Made by a program: the position numbers and the translations under genes. The notes beneath the pieces were generated by a model. The model saw nothing but the letters and a program-made list of their open reading frames with translations, searched no databases and was not told the origin of the DNA. Below are positions 1 to 6,446 of a DNA stretch of 17,017 bases, one piece after another (within the stretch, counting starts at the first letter, position 1; every line of letters starts with the position of its first letter). Source of the DNA: an uncultured Collinsella sp. (GTDB taxonomy: Bacteria > Actinomycetota > Coriobacteriia > Coriobacteriales > Coriobacteriaceae); assembly GCA_902493985.1 (NCBI GenBank), contig CABURR010000046.1, positions 1 to 17,017 of the forward strand. The letters run 5' to 3'.

Positions 1-226
1 CCGGCGTGTTGGCACCACCAGCGTAGTGGCGGCGGGGAGGCACGGTGGCCATTATTCGGTGACCGGGATTGGTCAAAATAGTTTGACTATTAGCGGCTAA
101 AATCGCCCGGCGCTAACACCAGCCAAATCCTGCGGGTTTGACGTCTAAAAATGTCGATGCTTCGGAGGCCCAAGTATGGCCGTTCACTTCTCGGAAAAGT
201 ATTAGACCTCGATTTACATGCCACTC
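1..226. other. Left-edge stretch without a confident gene
   Basis: I see no confident gene here. On the + strand one frame is open from base 2 to a TAA at 98-100, which could be the last 32 residues of a protein entering from the left, but it resembles nothing I recognise. A small overlapping palindrome (GTCAAA-ATAG-TTTGAC, 72-87) sits just before that stop. On the - strand a frame from a GTG at 256 down to a TAG at 113 is open for 47 residues without a convincing ribosome binding site. The block may be an intergenic repeat. Confidence 0.35.
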
Positions 227-259
227 AATGTGACAAAGTGGCTGCTCCTTTGTCACATT
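227..259. repeat. Palindromic intergenic element, copy 1
   Basis: Inverted repeat with 12-bp perfect arms, AATGTGACAAAG at 227-238 and CTTTGTCACATT at 248-259, around a 9-base loop. The left arm and the three bases before it (CTCAATGTGACAAAG) recur exactly at 6411-6425, where a second copy ends the ABC transporter gene. Such sequences can act as bidirectional transcription stops. This copy has no U-rich tail on either side, so I call it a repeat first. Confidence 0.7.
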
Positions 260-264
260 CGATG

Positions 265-293
265 AAAAAGGGCACCGATGTTAGTCGATGCCC
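265..293 (-). terminator. Rho-independent terminator of the first MFS gene
   Basis: Read on the - strand, a 9-bp stem (TCGATGCCC region 285-293 with GGGCACCGA 270-278, one G-U type pair) and a 6-base loop are followed directly by five U residues (complement of 265-269). It lies about 50 bases past the stop codon of the MFS gene and ends the deiminase-carbamoyltransferase-MFS transcription unit. Confidence 0.75.
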
Positions 294-343
294 CAAAGCG
301 GCTGCAGGTTAAGCCCTACAGCGTATGTCTAAGACGAATCGAA

Positions 344-1609
344 CTATTCGTCCCAAGAGAGGTTCTTACCAGTCTTTTTTGCCAGCAGCAAGAACAGGCC
401 GATAATAACGTTGCATGCGATGCAGAAGATGAAGACGCCCTGGAAGGAGCCGACAAGCTCATAGACCTTCATCATAACGGGCATGCCAAAGGCGCCGACG
501 ATATAGCCCACGGAGCAGATCAGCGCGAAGATGCGACCGAAATCGCGGGAGCCAAAGACATCCATAACCAAAACGGTCAGGGCAGTGCCAGCGATGACGT
601 ACATTACGTCGTTCACGCCTGCTGCGAGGATGCTGAGCGTCGAGTTGCTGCTGCTCATCATGAGCATGACAAAGGAGAGGATGGAGACAGCGAGCCAGCC
701 CAGAATGGCCTTCGTGCTGCCGAACCTATCGCAAGTGGTGCCGACGATCGGATTGAGGAACAGATCGAAGAGCGATGCAGCGGATACCATGAAGCCGCCC
801 ACCATGGGGCTAAAACCAACCTCGGAAGCATACGTCGGGAAGAGCTGGTTCATGCAGCAAGTGAGCTGAACGAGACAGAGGAAGCCGATGCAGAAGAAGA
901 AGGCAGGCGACTTAATGGCGCGCGCATAGCTAACGCCACGCGTGCTATCCTCGGTCGTCTCCTCGGTCTCGGTGACCGTCTCGCCCTCGACGTAGCCATA
1001 GGGCAGCATGCCCTTGTCCTGAGGCTTGTAGCGGATGATCAGAATGGAAGCTGGGAGAATGAGCACTGCGGAAACACCGGCGAGCACCAGATAACCAGTT
1101 CTCCAGCCAGCGGCCTCGATGACAGAGGTGATGACGGGACTCATGATGAGCATGTAAATCGAGTTCACTGCCCAAGCGAGACCGATTGCCAGGCCACCAG
1201 ATTTTTTGAACCACTGGTCAATAACGTCGGACATAGCGACGCCGGTGGTGAAGGCGAAGCAAACGCCAATCAGGGCGCCAGCGGCGATGAACATCCAGAC
1301 TTCGGTGTAGAAGGCCATGCCTGCGCCGGCAGCGAGCAAAATAAGCTCGACAACGGGGAGCCAAACCTTGCCAACGACCTTGGGAATGAGTTTTCCGACA
1401 AACGGAAGAGCTGCCGCAAGACCAATGAGCGTTGCGGTGAAGTAATACGAGAAGATGGAATAGTCAAACCCGAACTCCTCGCACACGGGTGCGACGAAGG
1501 AGCCCGCGATGACGCTATAGGATCCGGTCGTGCCGGCAGACATAAGGCCGAGCGCGATTACGAGAACCCATGCGTAAACCTTGCTGCTCTTTAACTTTGC
1601 ATTTTCCAT
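344..1609 (-). CDS. MFS transporter, OFA-like, of the guanidino module
   Basis: Predicted 421-residue, 12-helix inner-membrane carrier of the major facilitator superfamily. The N-terminal half has the segment ALGLMSAGTTGSYSVIAGSF, and the N-half loop has MSDVIDQWF. It most resembles oxalate/formate antiporter-like (OFA) carriers. The ATG at 1609 is preferred over an ATG at 1642 because AGGAG lies 8 bases upstream of it. That Shine-Dalgarno overlaps the TAG stop of the carbamoyltransferase gene, which suggests translational coupling. The gene is last in the operon after the deiminase and carbamoyltransferase, so import of the guanidino substrate, export of the amine product, or exchange of the two is inferred. 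Agmatine systems usually use an APC-type antiporter, so an MFS carrier is unusual here. It is strikingly similar to the MFS protein at 4989-6269. The substrate is unproven. Confidence 0.88.
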   Translation of the reverse strand: MENAKLKSSKVYAWVLVIALGLMSAGTTGSYSVIAGSFVAPVCEEFGFDYSIFSYYFTATLIGLAAALPFVGKLIPKVVGKVWLPVVELILLAAGAGMAFYTEVWMFIAAGALIGVCFAFTTGVAMSDVIDQWFKKSGGLAIGLAWAVNSIYMLIMSPVITSVIEAAGWRTGYLVLAGVSAVLILPASILIIRYKPQDKGMLPYGYVEGETVTETEETTEDSTRGVSYARAIKSPAFFFCIGFLCLVQLTCCMNQLFPTYASEVGFSPMVGGFMVSAASLFDLFLNPIVGTTCDRFGSTKAILGWLAVSILSFVMLMMSSSNSTLSILAAGVNDVMYVIAGTALTVLVMDVFGSRDFGRIFALICSVGYIVGAFGMPVMMKVYELVGSFQGVFIFCIACNVIIGLFLLLAKKTGKNLSWDE

Positions 1610-1620
1610 TGACGCAGCTC

Positions 1621-2685
1621 CTAGAGACCCAGAAGGGCACACATAACGGCCTTGATGGTGTGCTGACGGTTCTCTGCCTCACGGAAGATGACCGAAGCGT
1701 TGGCCTCAAAGCACTCGTCGGCAATCTCGAAACCCTCGGTGATGATCTCGCGATGAAGGTCGTTCTTGCACTGGTCGAGGAGCATCTTGCCAACACGGTG
1801 ATCCGCGTTGTGGACAGAGGGAAGCTCATGCATGCAGAAGATGTCGGGATTGTTGGTGCGCTTGCACAGCTCGCTGGTGACGCGATAGGGGTACAGAGAC
1901 TCGGCATCGCCCAACCAGGAGTTGTAGTCGTCGGGATCCAGAACCTCTTCTCCGCACTCGGGGTTGATGTAGCGCCACTCCTCGGTAACGATAACGTCAA
2001 CGCCATCCAGGGCATCGAGGTCAGAGGTGATGGTAAAGGTCCTATTGGGAGCGTACTTGGCGTAGCAGGCCTCCACCTCTTCGATCATTTCCTTGCACAT
2101 CTGATGACGGAGGTCGTCGGGGCCGATGGCGAGGAAGTCCATGTCGAGCATAGCGCACAGACGGCCATACCACACTGGGGCGCCGGCGCAGTTGCCAACG
2201 AAAGCCATCTTCTTGCCGCGGCTCGTACGCAGACCGCCCCATTGCTCTTCCATCGTAAGAGCGTCAGCGAGCATCTGAGTCGGGTGATCGCCGAGAGTAA
2301 GGGCATTGATGACCGGGATGTCAACCAGGTCAGCGACGTCATAGAGGAACTGCTCGTCCTTCTGTGCGCGGTAGACGATGAGATCGTACATGCCGTTAAA
2401 GACGCGCATGGCATCCTTGACGGTCTCGCAGTCACCCATGTGGGAGTTGGTCAGATAAGTGAAGCCCATGCCCAAATCATTGCAGGAGGTCTCGAATGCG
2501 CAACGAGTACGGGTCGAGCCCCACTCAAAGTTGGCGAGGACGTTTTTGCCGGGGAAGTAGCGCTGGTCGACACCAGACTTCTTCTGAGCCTTAAGGTTCC
2601 AGGCAAGATCGATGAGATAGCGGAAATCCTCGGAGGAGAGATCATGGATGTTGATGTAGTCGCGACCGCGGAGGCTGTTGTTCAT
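1621..2685 (-). CDS. Aspartate/ornithine carbamoyltransferase family protein, atypical acceptor site
   Basis: 354 residues, the usual length for ornithine carbamoyltransferase (OTC). The carbamoyl-phosphate site is intact: STRTR (57-61), YR (105-106), HPTQ (134-137) and ENRQHTIKAV (338-347). The acceptor side is not. The HCLP motif reads HELP (286-289), the TDxW of the SMG loop reads TEEW (234-237) with no SMG, and the Asn-rich loop after HPTQ reads VGNCAGAPVW. From context it probably catalyses phosphorolysis of a ureido compound made by the neighbouring deiminase, giving amine plus carbamoyl phosphate. Putrescine carbamoyltransferase is the nearest known role, but that family keeps HCLP as I recall it. 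The start at 2685 has AAAGGA 7 bases upstream; the open frame extends 20 codons further without such support. It lies 123 bases after the deiminase gene and 11 before the MFS gene. Family assignment is firm, substrate open. Confidence 0.85.
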   Translation of the reverse strand: MNNSLRGRDYINIHDLSSEDFRYLIDLAWNLKAQKKSGVDQRYFPGKNVLANFEWGSTRTRCAFETSCNDLGMGFTYLTNSHMGDCETVKDAMRVFNGMYDLIVYRAQKDEQFLYDVADLVDIPVINALTLGDHPTQMLADALTMEEQWGGLRTSRGKKMAFVGNCAGAPVWYGRLCAMLDMDFLAIGPDDLRHQMCKEMIEEVEACYAKYAPNRTFTITSDLDALDGVDVIVTEEWRYINPECGEEVLDPDDYNSWLGDAESLYPYRVTSELCKRTNNPDIFCMHELPSVHNADHRVGKMLLDQCKNDLHREIITEGFEIADECFEANASVIFREAENRQHTIKAVMCALLGL

Positions 2686-2729
2686 GCCTATTTCCTTTCG
2701 AATTATTATCAAAATTATTGTTGAATGTG

Positions 2730-2761
2730 TCCCCGAGGAAAACACGGATATCCCTCGGGGA
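2730..2761 (-). promoter_or_regulatory. Stem-loop between deiminase and carbamoyltransferase genes
   Basis: Perfect 9-bp stem, TCCCCGAGG (2730-2738) with CCTCGGGGA (2753-2761), and a 14-base loop, inside the 123-base gap of the operon. No U-tract follows on the - strand, so it looks more like an RNA processing or stability element, or a partial attenuator, than a full terminator. A second imperfect hairpin (about 2776-2805) directly follows the deiminase stop codon. Confidence 0.45.
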
Positions 2762-2808
2762 GCGGTACATGTGGCGCCTAAGCCAAAGAGCGCAGGCTCT
2801 AAGGCTCA

Positions 2809-4047
2809 CTAACGACTGGCCGCCACGTCCTTAGTCCAGCAGTGCACGCCGCCGCCGGACAGGTTAAGCGCGAGGGAATCAATCATGATGACTTTGCGAT
2901 CGGGGAAGCAGCTCTCAAGAACTGCCTTGGCCTGCTCATCCTTCTCTTTCACGACCTCGCTCATGCCCTCGTGGTAATAACGCTGGCCAAGAACGACGCC
3001 GTTGCAAATCAGGAAGTTGCAGTAGCTCGCTGCGGCGTAGAAGTGGACGGGGCCCTCGGGCCAGGGGGTGCCATCCATAAACTTGCCGCCCATTTCGTCG
3101 ATGAAGCCCTTATAGAGCTCGTAATCTTCATCGCCAGGGGCGATAACGACTTCAATAGGCTCGGCGGTGGGCATACGAACGATCTCGAAGGGCTTGCCCT
3201 CCCAGTCCGTTTCGTTGCTCAGGATCTCGTAGGCTGCCTCAATGCGGCGACGAGACTCTGCTCCAGCCTTGCTCGAGGCTGCCTCTTCATCGGACACCTC
3301 GGCAAGAAGAATCTTGTTCGGAGTGATAAAGCGACACATCTCATCAATGTGAGCTGCAAAGCTCATGCCAAAGACGGGAGTTCCGTCTTCCTTCTCGTCG
3401 AGGATGCCCAGTCGATAGTCGTCGTCCTCGAGCATAGGCTGCGGAAGCCAGATAACCTTGTTGAGGTTGTAGATGCGCTTATACTCGGCCTCTACTTCCT
3501 CTTTCGTGAACTCGGGATTACGCTTGCGGCATTCCGTGTCCTCGATGGCGATCAGAGTGCCGTGACCGTCAAACTCGCGGTCGCCGCCCTCCGAAACCAT
3601 TTCGGAATTGACGATATCGAAGCAACCGAGCGCAACCGCCATGTGAACGGCTGCCTTACGTGCGGACTGGCACTCCGGGGAGTTCTTGTCCCACACGCCG
3701 TAATAGGTCCAAGCGGGGTTGACCATATAAGAATGGCCCTTGTCGTCGACCATGATGCTGGGACCGTTGTCGCGGACATAGAAGTTGGAGTCTTCGAACT
3801 GCGTGATCTCGATGCGATCGAGATCAACCCCCTCCTCCTTCAGGCGCGAGCAAGCCTCCTCATAGGAGCCGGGGGTGCCGCAATTGAGGTTGACCGTAAC
3901 GTCGCCATACTCGAGCAGAGCCTTGATCACGTCAACGCAGGGCTGGCGGTTATCGTAGCCCTCTGCACGGATGTAATCGGGAAGCCATGTCACATAGACG
4001 TTGGAGCGCTTCTCGAACTCGCCCGGCATACGATAGTTCTCGTACAT
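2809..4047 (-). CDS. Agmatine deiminase family protein (guanidino hydrolase)
   Basis: 412-residue cytoplasmic enzyme of the PAD_porph/agmatine deiminase family, which hydrolyses a guanidino group to a ureido group plus ammonia through a covalent Cys intermediate. Catalytic residues are visible: Asp93 in VRDNGP, Glu153 in SEGGD, His233 and Asp235 in AHID, and the nucleophile Cys403 in SGGGVHCWT. The N-terminal MPGEFE (7-12) matches the family start. Departures from classical AguA include AHID for GHVD, VRDNGP for MRDTGP, AWTYYG in place of the AWGG segment, and about 40 extra residues. The ATG at 4047 has GGAAGG 7 bases upstream; the frame is open further upstream to 4317, but that part crosses the operators and looks non-coding. 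First gene of the operon, divergent from tetR. Agmatine is the default substrate; another guanidino compound is quite possible. Confidence 0.87.
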   Translation of the reverse strand: MYENYRMPGEFEKRSNVYVTWLPDYIRAEGYDNRQPCVDVIKALLEYGDVTVNLNCGTPGSYEEACSRLKEEGVDLDRIEITQFEDSNFYVRDNGPSIMVDDKGHSYMVNPAWTYYGVWDKNSPECQSARKAAVHMAVALGCFDIVNSEMVSEGGDREFDGHGTLIAIEDTECRKRNPEFTKEEVEAEYKRIYNLNKVIWLPQPMLEDDDYRLGILDEKEDGTPVFGMSFAAHIDEMCRFITPNKILLAEVSDEEAASSKAGAESRRRIEAAYEILSNETDWEGKPFEIVRMPTAEPIEVVIAPGDEDYELYKGFIDEMGGKFMDGTPWPEGPVHFYAAASYCNFLICNGVVLGQRYYHEGMSEVVKEKDEQAKAVLESCFPDRKVIMIDSLALNLSGGGVHCWTKDVAASR

Positions 4048-4125
4048 GGTTGGTCCTTCCGTCGGGTTTCCCGCGATGCTGTCCGGCCGCGACAATAGCG
4101 GGGTTTCACCTGCTATAGTACTACT

Positions 4126-4146
4126 ATACCTACCGTTCGGTAGATA
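4126..4146. promoter_or_regulatory. Operator-like palindrome A, upstream of the deiminase gene
   Basis: Near-perfect dyad with core CTACCG-TT-CGGTAG at 4130-4143, flanked by a matching TA...TA pair. The 14-mer ATACCTACCGTTCG (4126-4139) recurs with one change at 4175-4188. It overlaps a -10-like TATAGT on the - strand (4123-4128), a position suited to repression of the deiminase operon by the divergent TetR protein. That the TetR protein binds here is inference. Confidence 0.65.
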
Positions 4147-4174
4147 ATTTTGAATAATTGCCGCTCGCCTACTG

Positions 4175-4197
4175 ATACATACCGTTCGCCGTATATA
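4175..4197. promoter_or_regulatory. Operator-like site B, upstream of tetR
   Basis: ATACATACCGTTCG at 4175-4188 matches 13 of 14 bases of site A, 49 bases away, but the right half is degenerate (CCGTATATA). It runs into a TATAGT at 4194-4199 on the + strand that could be the -10 of tetR, which suggests autorepression. I found no good -35. Confidence 0.5.
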
Positions 4198-4271
4198 GTG
4201 GTCATGTTTGGACACGAATTGATGTTCCGTTGCCATCCTTAATAATGTTGGTAGTGCGGAAGTGATTTGCA

Positions 4272-4850
4272 ATGGAGAAATGCAGCGTGAGCACAAGAAA
4301 AAAAATATTGGACGCAATGTACGATCTTGTGGCAGAAGTCGGTTATGACAAAGCGTCTATCGGAAAGATTTGCGACTTTGTCGGTATATCCAAGCCGTCG
4401 GTGTACTACTACTTTCCCTCAAAAGAGGAGATTTTCACTACGCTCTTGGACAGCATGTTTCCGACCATTGACTATCAGCGCGACTACTCGCTAATAGTCG
4501 ATAGGGACGGGTTCAAGGCCGCGCTTATCGAGCTCGGCAATTCAGTTATAGGTGGCTATCGAAGCGATGAAAAGCGCCGGCGCGTGCTGGCCGAGGTTAG
4601 CGTTCAAGCAAATCGAATTCCTGCAGTTCAGGAACGTCAAGCGACGGCGACCAAACGAACCATGGATGCGCTTAAAGACATCCTTCTTCATGGTGTAGAG
4701 ATTGGCGCGTTTTCCGATAGCGCCGACGTAATGCTCTACGTACAAATTCTTTATACCGTTCTGGAGGGAGCAAGCAATACGGTCGCTCAAGGTGAGGATA
4801 TTGATGAGAAAGCGGTTTGGGCGGGAATAGTCGAGCTTATGTTCAAATAA
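4272..4850 (+). CDS. TetR/AcrR family transcriptional regulator
   Basis: 192 residues. The N-terminal helix-turn-helix (about 28-50, ASIGKICDFVGISKPSVYYY then FPSKEEIF) is a textbook TetR DNA-binding domain. The remainder is an all-helical ligand and dimer domain with no closer subfamily that I recognise. The ATG at 4272 is preceded by GGAAG with a 9-base spacer. The gene diverges from the deiminase operon across a 224-base gap holding two operator-like palindromes, and similar sites lie before the second MFS gene. It is therefore the probable repressor of both units, perhaps released by the guanidino substrate or a pathway product. The gene looks more A+T-rich than the enzyme genes (by eye). 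Confidence 0.9.
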   Translation: MEKCSVSTRKKILDAMYDLVAEVGYDKASIGKICDFVGISKPSVYYYFPSKEEIFTTLLDSMFPTIDYQRDYSLIVDRDGFKAALIELGNSVIGGYRSDEKRRRVLAEVSVQANRIPAVQERQATATKRTMDALKDILLHGVEIGAFSDSADVMLYVQILYTVLEGASNTVAQGEDIDEKAVWAGIVELMFK

Positions 4851-4903
4851 ACCAGCCAAGCTGAAGCGCATGTTGGCACCCATGGTGCCTGCGGGCAACC
4901 TTT

Positions 4904-4953
4904 AAAACGAAAACAGGGGTCGACTCCAGTCTGGCTTGGAGTCGACCCCTGTT
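4904..4953 (-). terminator. Strong terminator between convergent tetR and second MFS gene
   Basis: A 17-bp perfect stem (4912-4928 with 4937-4953, 8-base loop) containing GGGGTCGACTCCA. On the - strand the stem is followed by a U-rich tract (complement of 4904-4913), so it terminates the MFS gene ending at 4989. The stem alone may also slow transcription arriving from tetR. A small GGCACC-CAT-GGTGCC hairpin (4875-4889) lies nearer to the tetR stop. Confidence 0.85.
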
Positions 4954-4988
4954 GCATGGCAATCTATGCCGATGCAAATCGGCGCTTA

Positions 4989-6269
4989 TTACTTTTCAGC
5001 AGCCTTATTGAGAAAGCCGGAAACGATAGCAAACGCAGCAATCATAAGGTTGCAGGCAATGCAGAAGATAAATACTCCCTGGAATGACCCTGCCATGCCG
5101 TAAACCTTCATCATGACCGGCATTCCAAAAGCACCGACGACATAGCCCGCTGAGCAAACGATCGAATAGATCCTTCCAAAATCGCGTGATCCAAAGAGCG
5201 AGAGGAGAAGCATCGGCATTGCGGTTCCAACGATGGCGAACATGACATCGTTTACACCAGCTGCAATGATGGAAACGGTCTCATTGCTTCCGCCAATGAT
5301 AAGAAGCAGGAATGAAAGAATGCTGACACCTGTCCATGCGACCGTTGCTTTAATAGCGCCAAGCTTGTCGCATGTTTTGCCCACGAAGGGATTTAGGAAG
5401 ATATCGGAGAGTGAAGCTGCCGAGACCATTAAGCTTCCTACGATAGGATTGAAACCGACCTCGCTTGCATAGGTTGGAAACAGCTGGTTCATGCAGCAGG
5501 TGAGCTGCGCCACGCAAAGCAAGAGGACACAGAGAATAAAAGACGGCGTTTTCGCGGCATCGCGGAGTGCCATGCCCGAAAGGACATCTTCCTGCTCATC
5601 GGCGCTGCAGCTCTCATGGGTTTCGGAGGCGGTCTCTCCGTACGGAAGCATATTGCGATCAGAGGGGTTAAGGCGAATGATAAATGCGCTTGCAGGCAAA
5701 ATCATAGCTGCAGAAACGGCCGCAAGCACGATGTATCCCGTACGCCAGCCTTGCTGCTCGATGACCAGTGTAATGACAGGACTCAATAACAGCGTGCAGA
5801 GAGAATTAACGCCCCAAGCGAGGCCGATGGCGAGACCGGACGATTTGCTGAACCATTGGTCAATGACATCGGACATGCAGACGCCCGTTGTAAACGAAAA
5901 GCAGATGCCGATCACTGCGGCGGAGACGGTGAACATCCAGACCTCGGTGTAGAACGCCATTGCGGCGCCGGCGGCAATAAGGACGAGTTCAATGCAAATA
6001 TGCCATGGTTTGCCGATTACTTTTGGAATGAAGCGACTCAAAAGCGGAAGCCCAAGCGCAAGGCCAAGAAGAATCGCGGTGAAATAGAAAGAAAAAGAAG
6101 TGTAGTCAAAGCCCAGATCTTCACATACTGGAGCAACGAATGAGCCGGCAATAATGCTATATGTGCCAGTTGTTCCGGCGGACATTAAGCCGAGTGCAAT
6201 AACGACGACCCAAGCAAATGCGCCGCTTTCACGGAGACAATCTTTTTTGGCTGGTGTGGTGAGAGTCAT
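4989..6269 (-). CDS. Second MFS transporter, paralogue of the one at 344-1609
   Basis: 426 residues with about 12 predicted membrane helices. It shares long identical stretches with the first MFS protein, for example IALGLMSAGTTG, IAGSFVAPVCE, MSDVIDQWF and QLTCCMNQLFPTYASEVGF, so the two are close paralogues and probably carry related substrates. The ATG at 6269 has GGAG 5 bases upstream; the frame continues to 6344, but that part overlaps the promoter and operator. Single-gene unit with its own sigma70-like promoter (-35 6339-6344, -10 6316-6321) overlaid by TetR-type palindromes, and a strong terminator downstream. Its DNA looks more A+T-rich than the first copy (by eye), so recent duplication in place seems less likely than separate acquisition or divergence. 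Confidence 0.88.
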   Translation of the reverse strand: MTLTTPAKKDCLRESGAFAWVVVIALGLMSAGTTGTYSIIAGSFVAPVCEDLGFDYTSFSFYFTAILLGLALGLPLLSRFIPKVIGKPWHICIELVLIAAGAAMAFYTEVWMFTVSAAVIGICFSFTTGVCMSDVIDQWFSKSSGLAIGLAWGVNSLCTLLLSPVITLVIEQQGWRTGYIVLAAVSAAMILPASAFIIRLNPSDRNMLPYGETASETHESCSADEQEDVLSGMALRDAAKTPSFILCVLLLCVAQLTCCMNQLFPTYASEVGFNPIVGSLMVSAASLSDIFLNPFVGKTCDKLGAIKATVAWTGVSILSFLLLIIGGSNETVSIIAAGVNDVMFAIVGTAMPMLLLSLFGSRDFGRIYSIVCSAGYVVGAFGMPVMMKVYGMAGSFQGVFIFCIACNLMIAAFAIVSGFLNKAAEK

Positions 6270-6300
6270 GGTTGCTCCATTTCTATCGGCAATACATCCT

Positions 6301-6322
6301 ATATGCCTACCGATAGGTATAT
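6301..6322. promoter_or_regulatory. Operator-like palindrome C at the second MFS promoter
   Basis: 22-bp dyad: ATAT, a mismatched position, CCTA, central CCGA, TAGG, a mismatched position, ATAT. It overlaps the -10 (6316-6321) and probable start of transcription, the classic place for repression. The half-site TACC(T)A...GGTAG resembles sites A and D. Confidence 0.6.
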
Positions 6323-6344
6323 AAACCAGAGGACTCTTCGTCAA
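6316..6344 (-). promoter_or_regulatory. Sigma70-type promoter of the second MFS gene
   Basis: On the - strand, -35 TTGACG (complement of 6339-6344) and -10 TATACC (complement of 6316-6321) are separated by 17 bases, close to the vegetative consensus. It lies 47 bases before the chosen ATG. Confidence 0.65.
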
Positions 6345-6369
6345 GCATTAAGCGGGGAGAGGGAGTTCT

Positions 6370-6390
6370 TAACCTGCCGAACGGTAATTA
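6370..6390. promoter_or_regulatory. Operator-like site D upstream of the second MFS promoter
   Basis: Core CTGCCGAACGGTAA (6374-6387) is an imperfect dyad. It matches the reverse complement of site A (CTACCGAACGGTAG) at 12 of 14 positions. It lies about 25 bases upstream of the -35 and about 67 bases from site C, so looping or cooperative binding is possible. Confidence 0.5.
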
Positions 6391-6413
6391 GACCCCGTTT
6401 TCGCAAGGGTCTC

Positions 6414-6446
6414 AATGTGACAAAGGGACTGTCCCTTTGTCGCATT
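6414..6446. terminator. Palindromic terminator-like element, copy 2
   Basis: 15-bp arms AATGTGACAAAGGGA (6414-6428) and TCCCTTTGTCGCATT (6432-6446) with one mismatch and a 3-base CTG loop. It overlaps the TAA of the ABC transporter gene by two bases. It shares CTCAATGTGACAAAG with copy 1 at 224-238. The position directly at a gene end fits transcription termination and mRNA 3'-end protection; there is no clean U-tract. Confidence 0.7.

Noticed and set aside
301..352. Two further small hairpins (301-322 and 333-352) near the first MFS stop
   Set aside because: Short or mismatched stems without U-tracts; the hairpin at 265-293 explains termination better.
278..1594. Long open frame on the + strand (438 codons) across the first MFS gene
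   Set aside because: It is antisense to a clear membrane transporter, its translation is hydrophilic and rich in His, Ala, Glu and Asp as expected for such a shadow, and it has no recognisable motif.
1621..2685. Naming this gene argF/arcB or ptcA outright
   Set aside because: The ornithine-binding residues are missing, and the HCLP Cys I expect in putrescine carbamoyltransferase is also replaced, so a specific name would overstate the evidence.
2842..4098. Open frame of 418 codons on the + strand over the deiminase gene
   Set aside because: The opposite strand encodes a deiminase with all catalytic motifs; the + frame has no family signature and is a codon-bias shadow.
4048..4125. A full sigma70 promoter for the deiminase operon
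   Set aside because: A -10-like TATAGT is visible at 4123-4128 (- strand), but no -35 at proper spacing could be found, so only the operator is listed.
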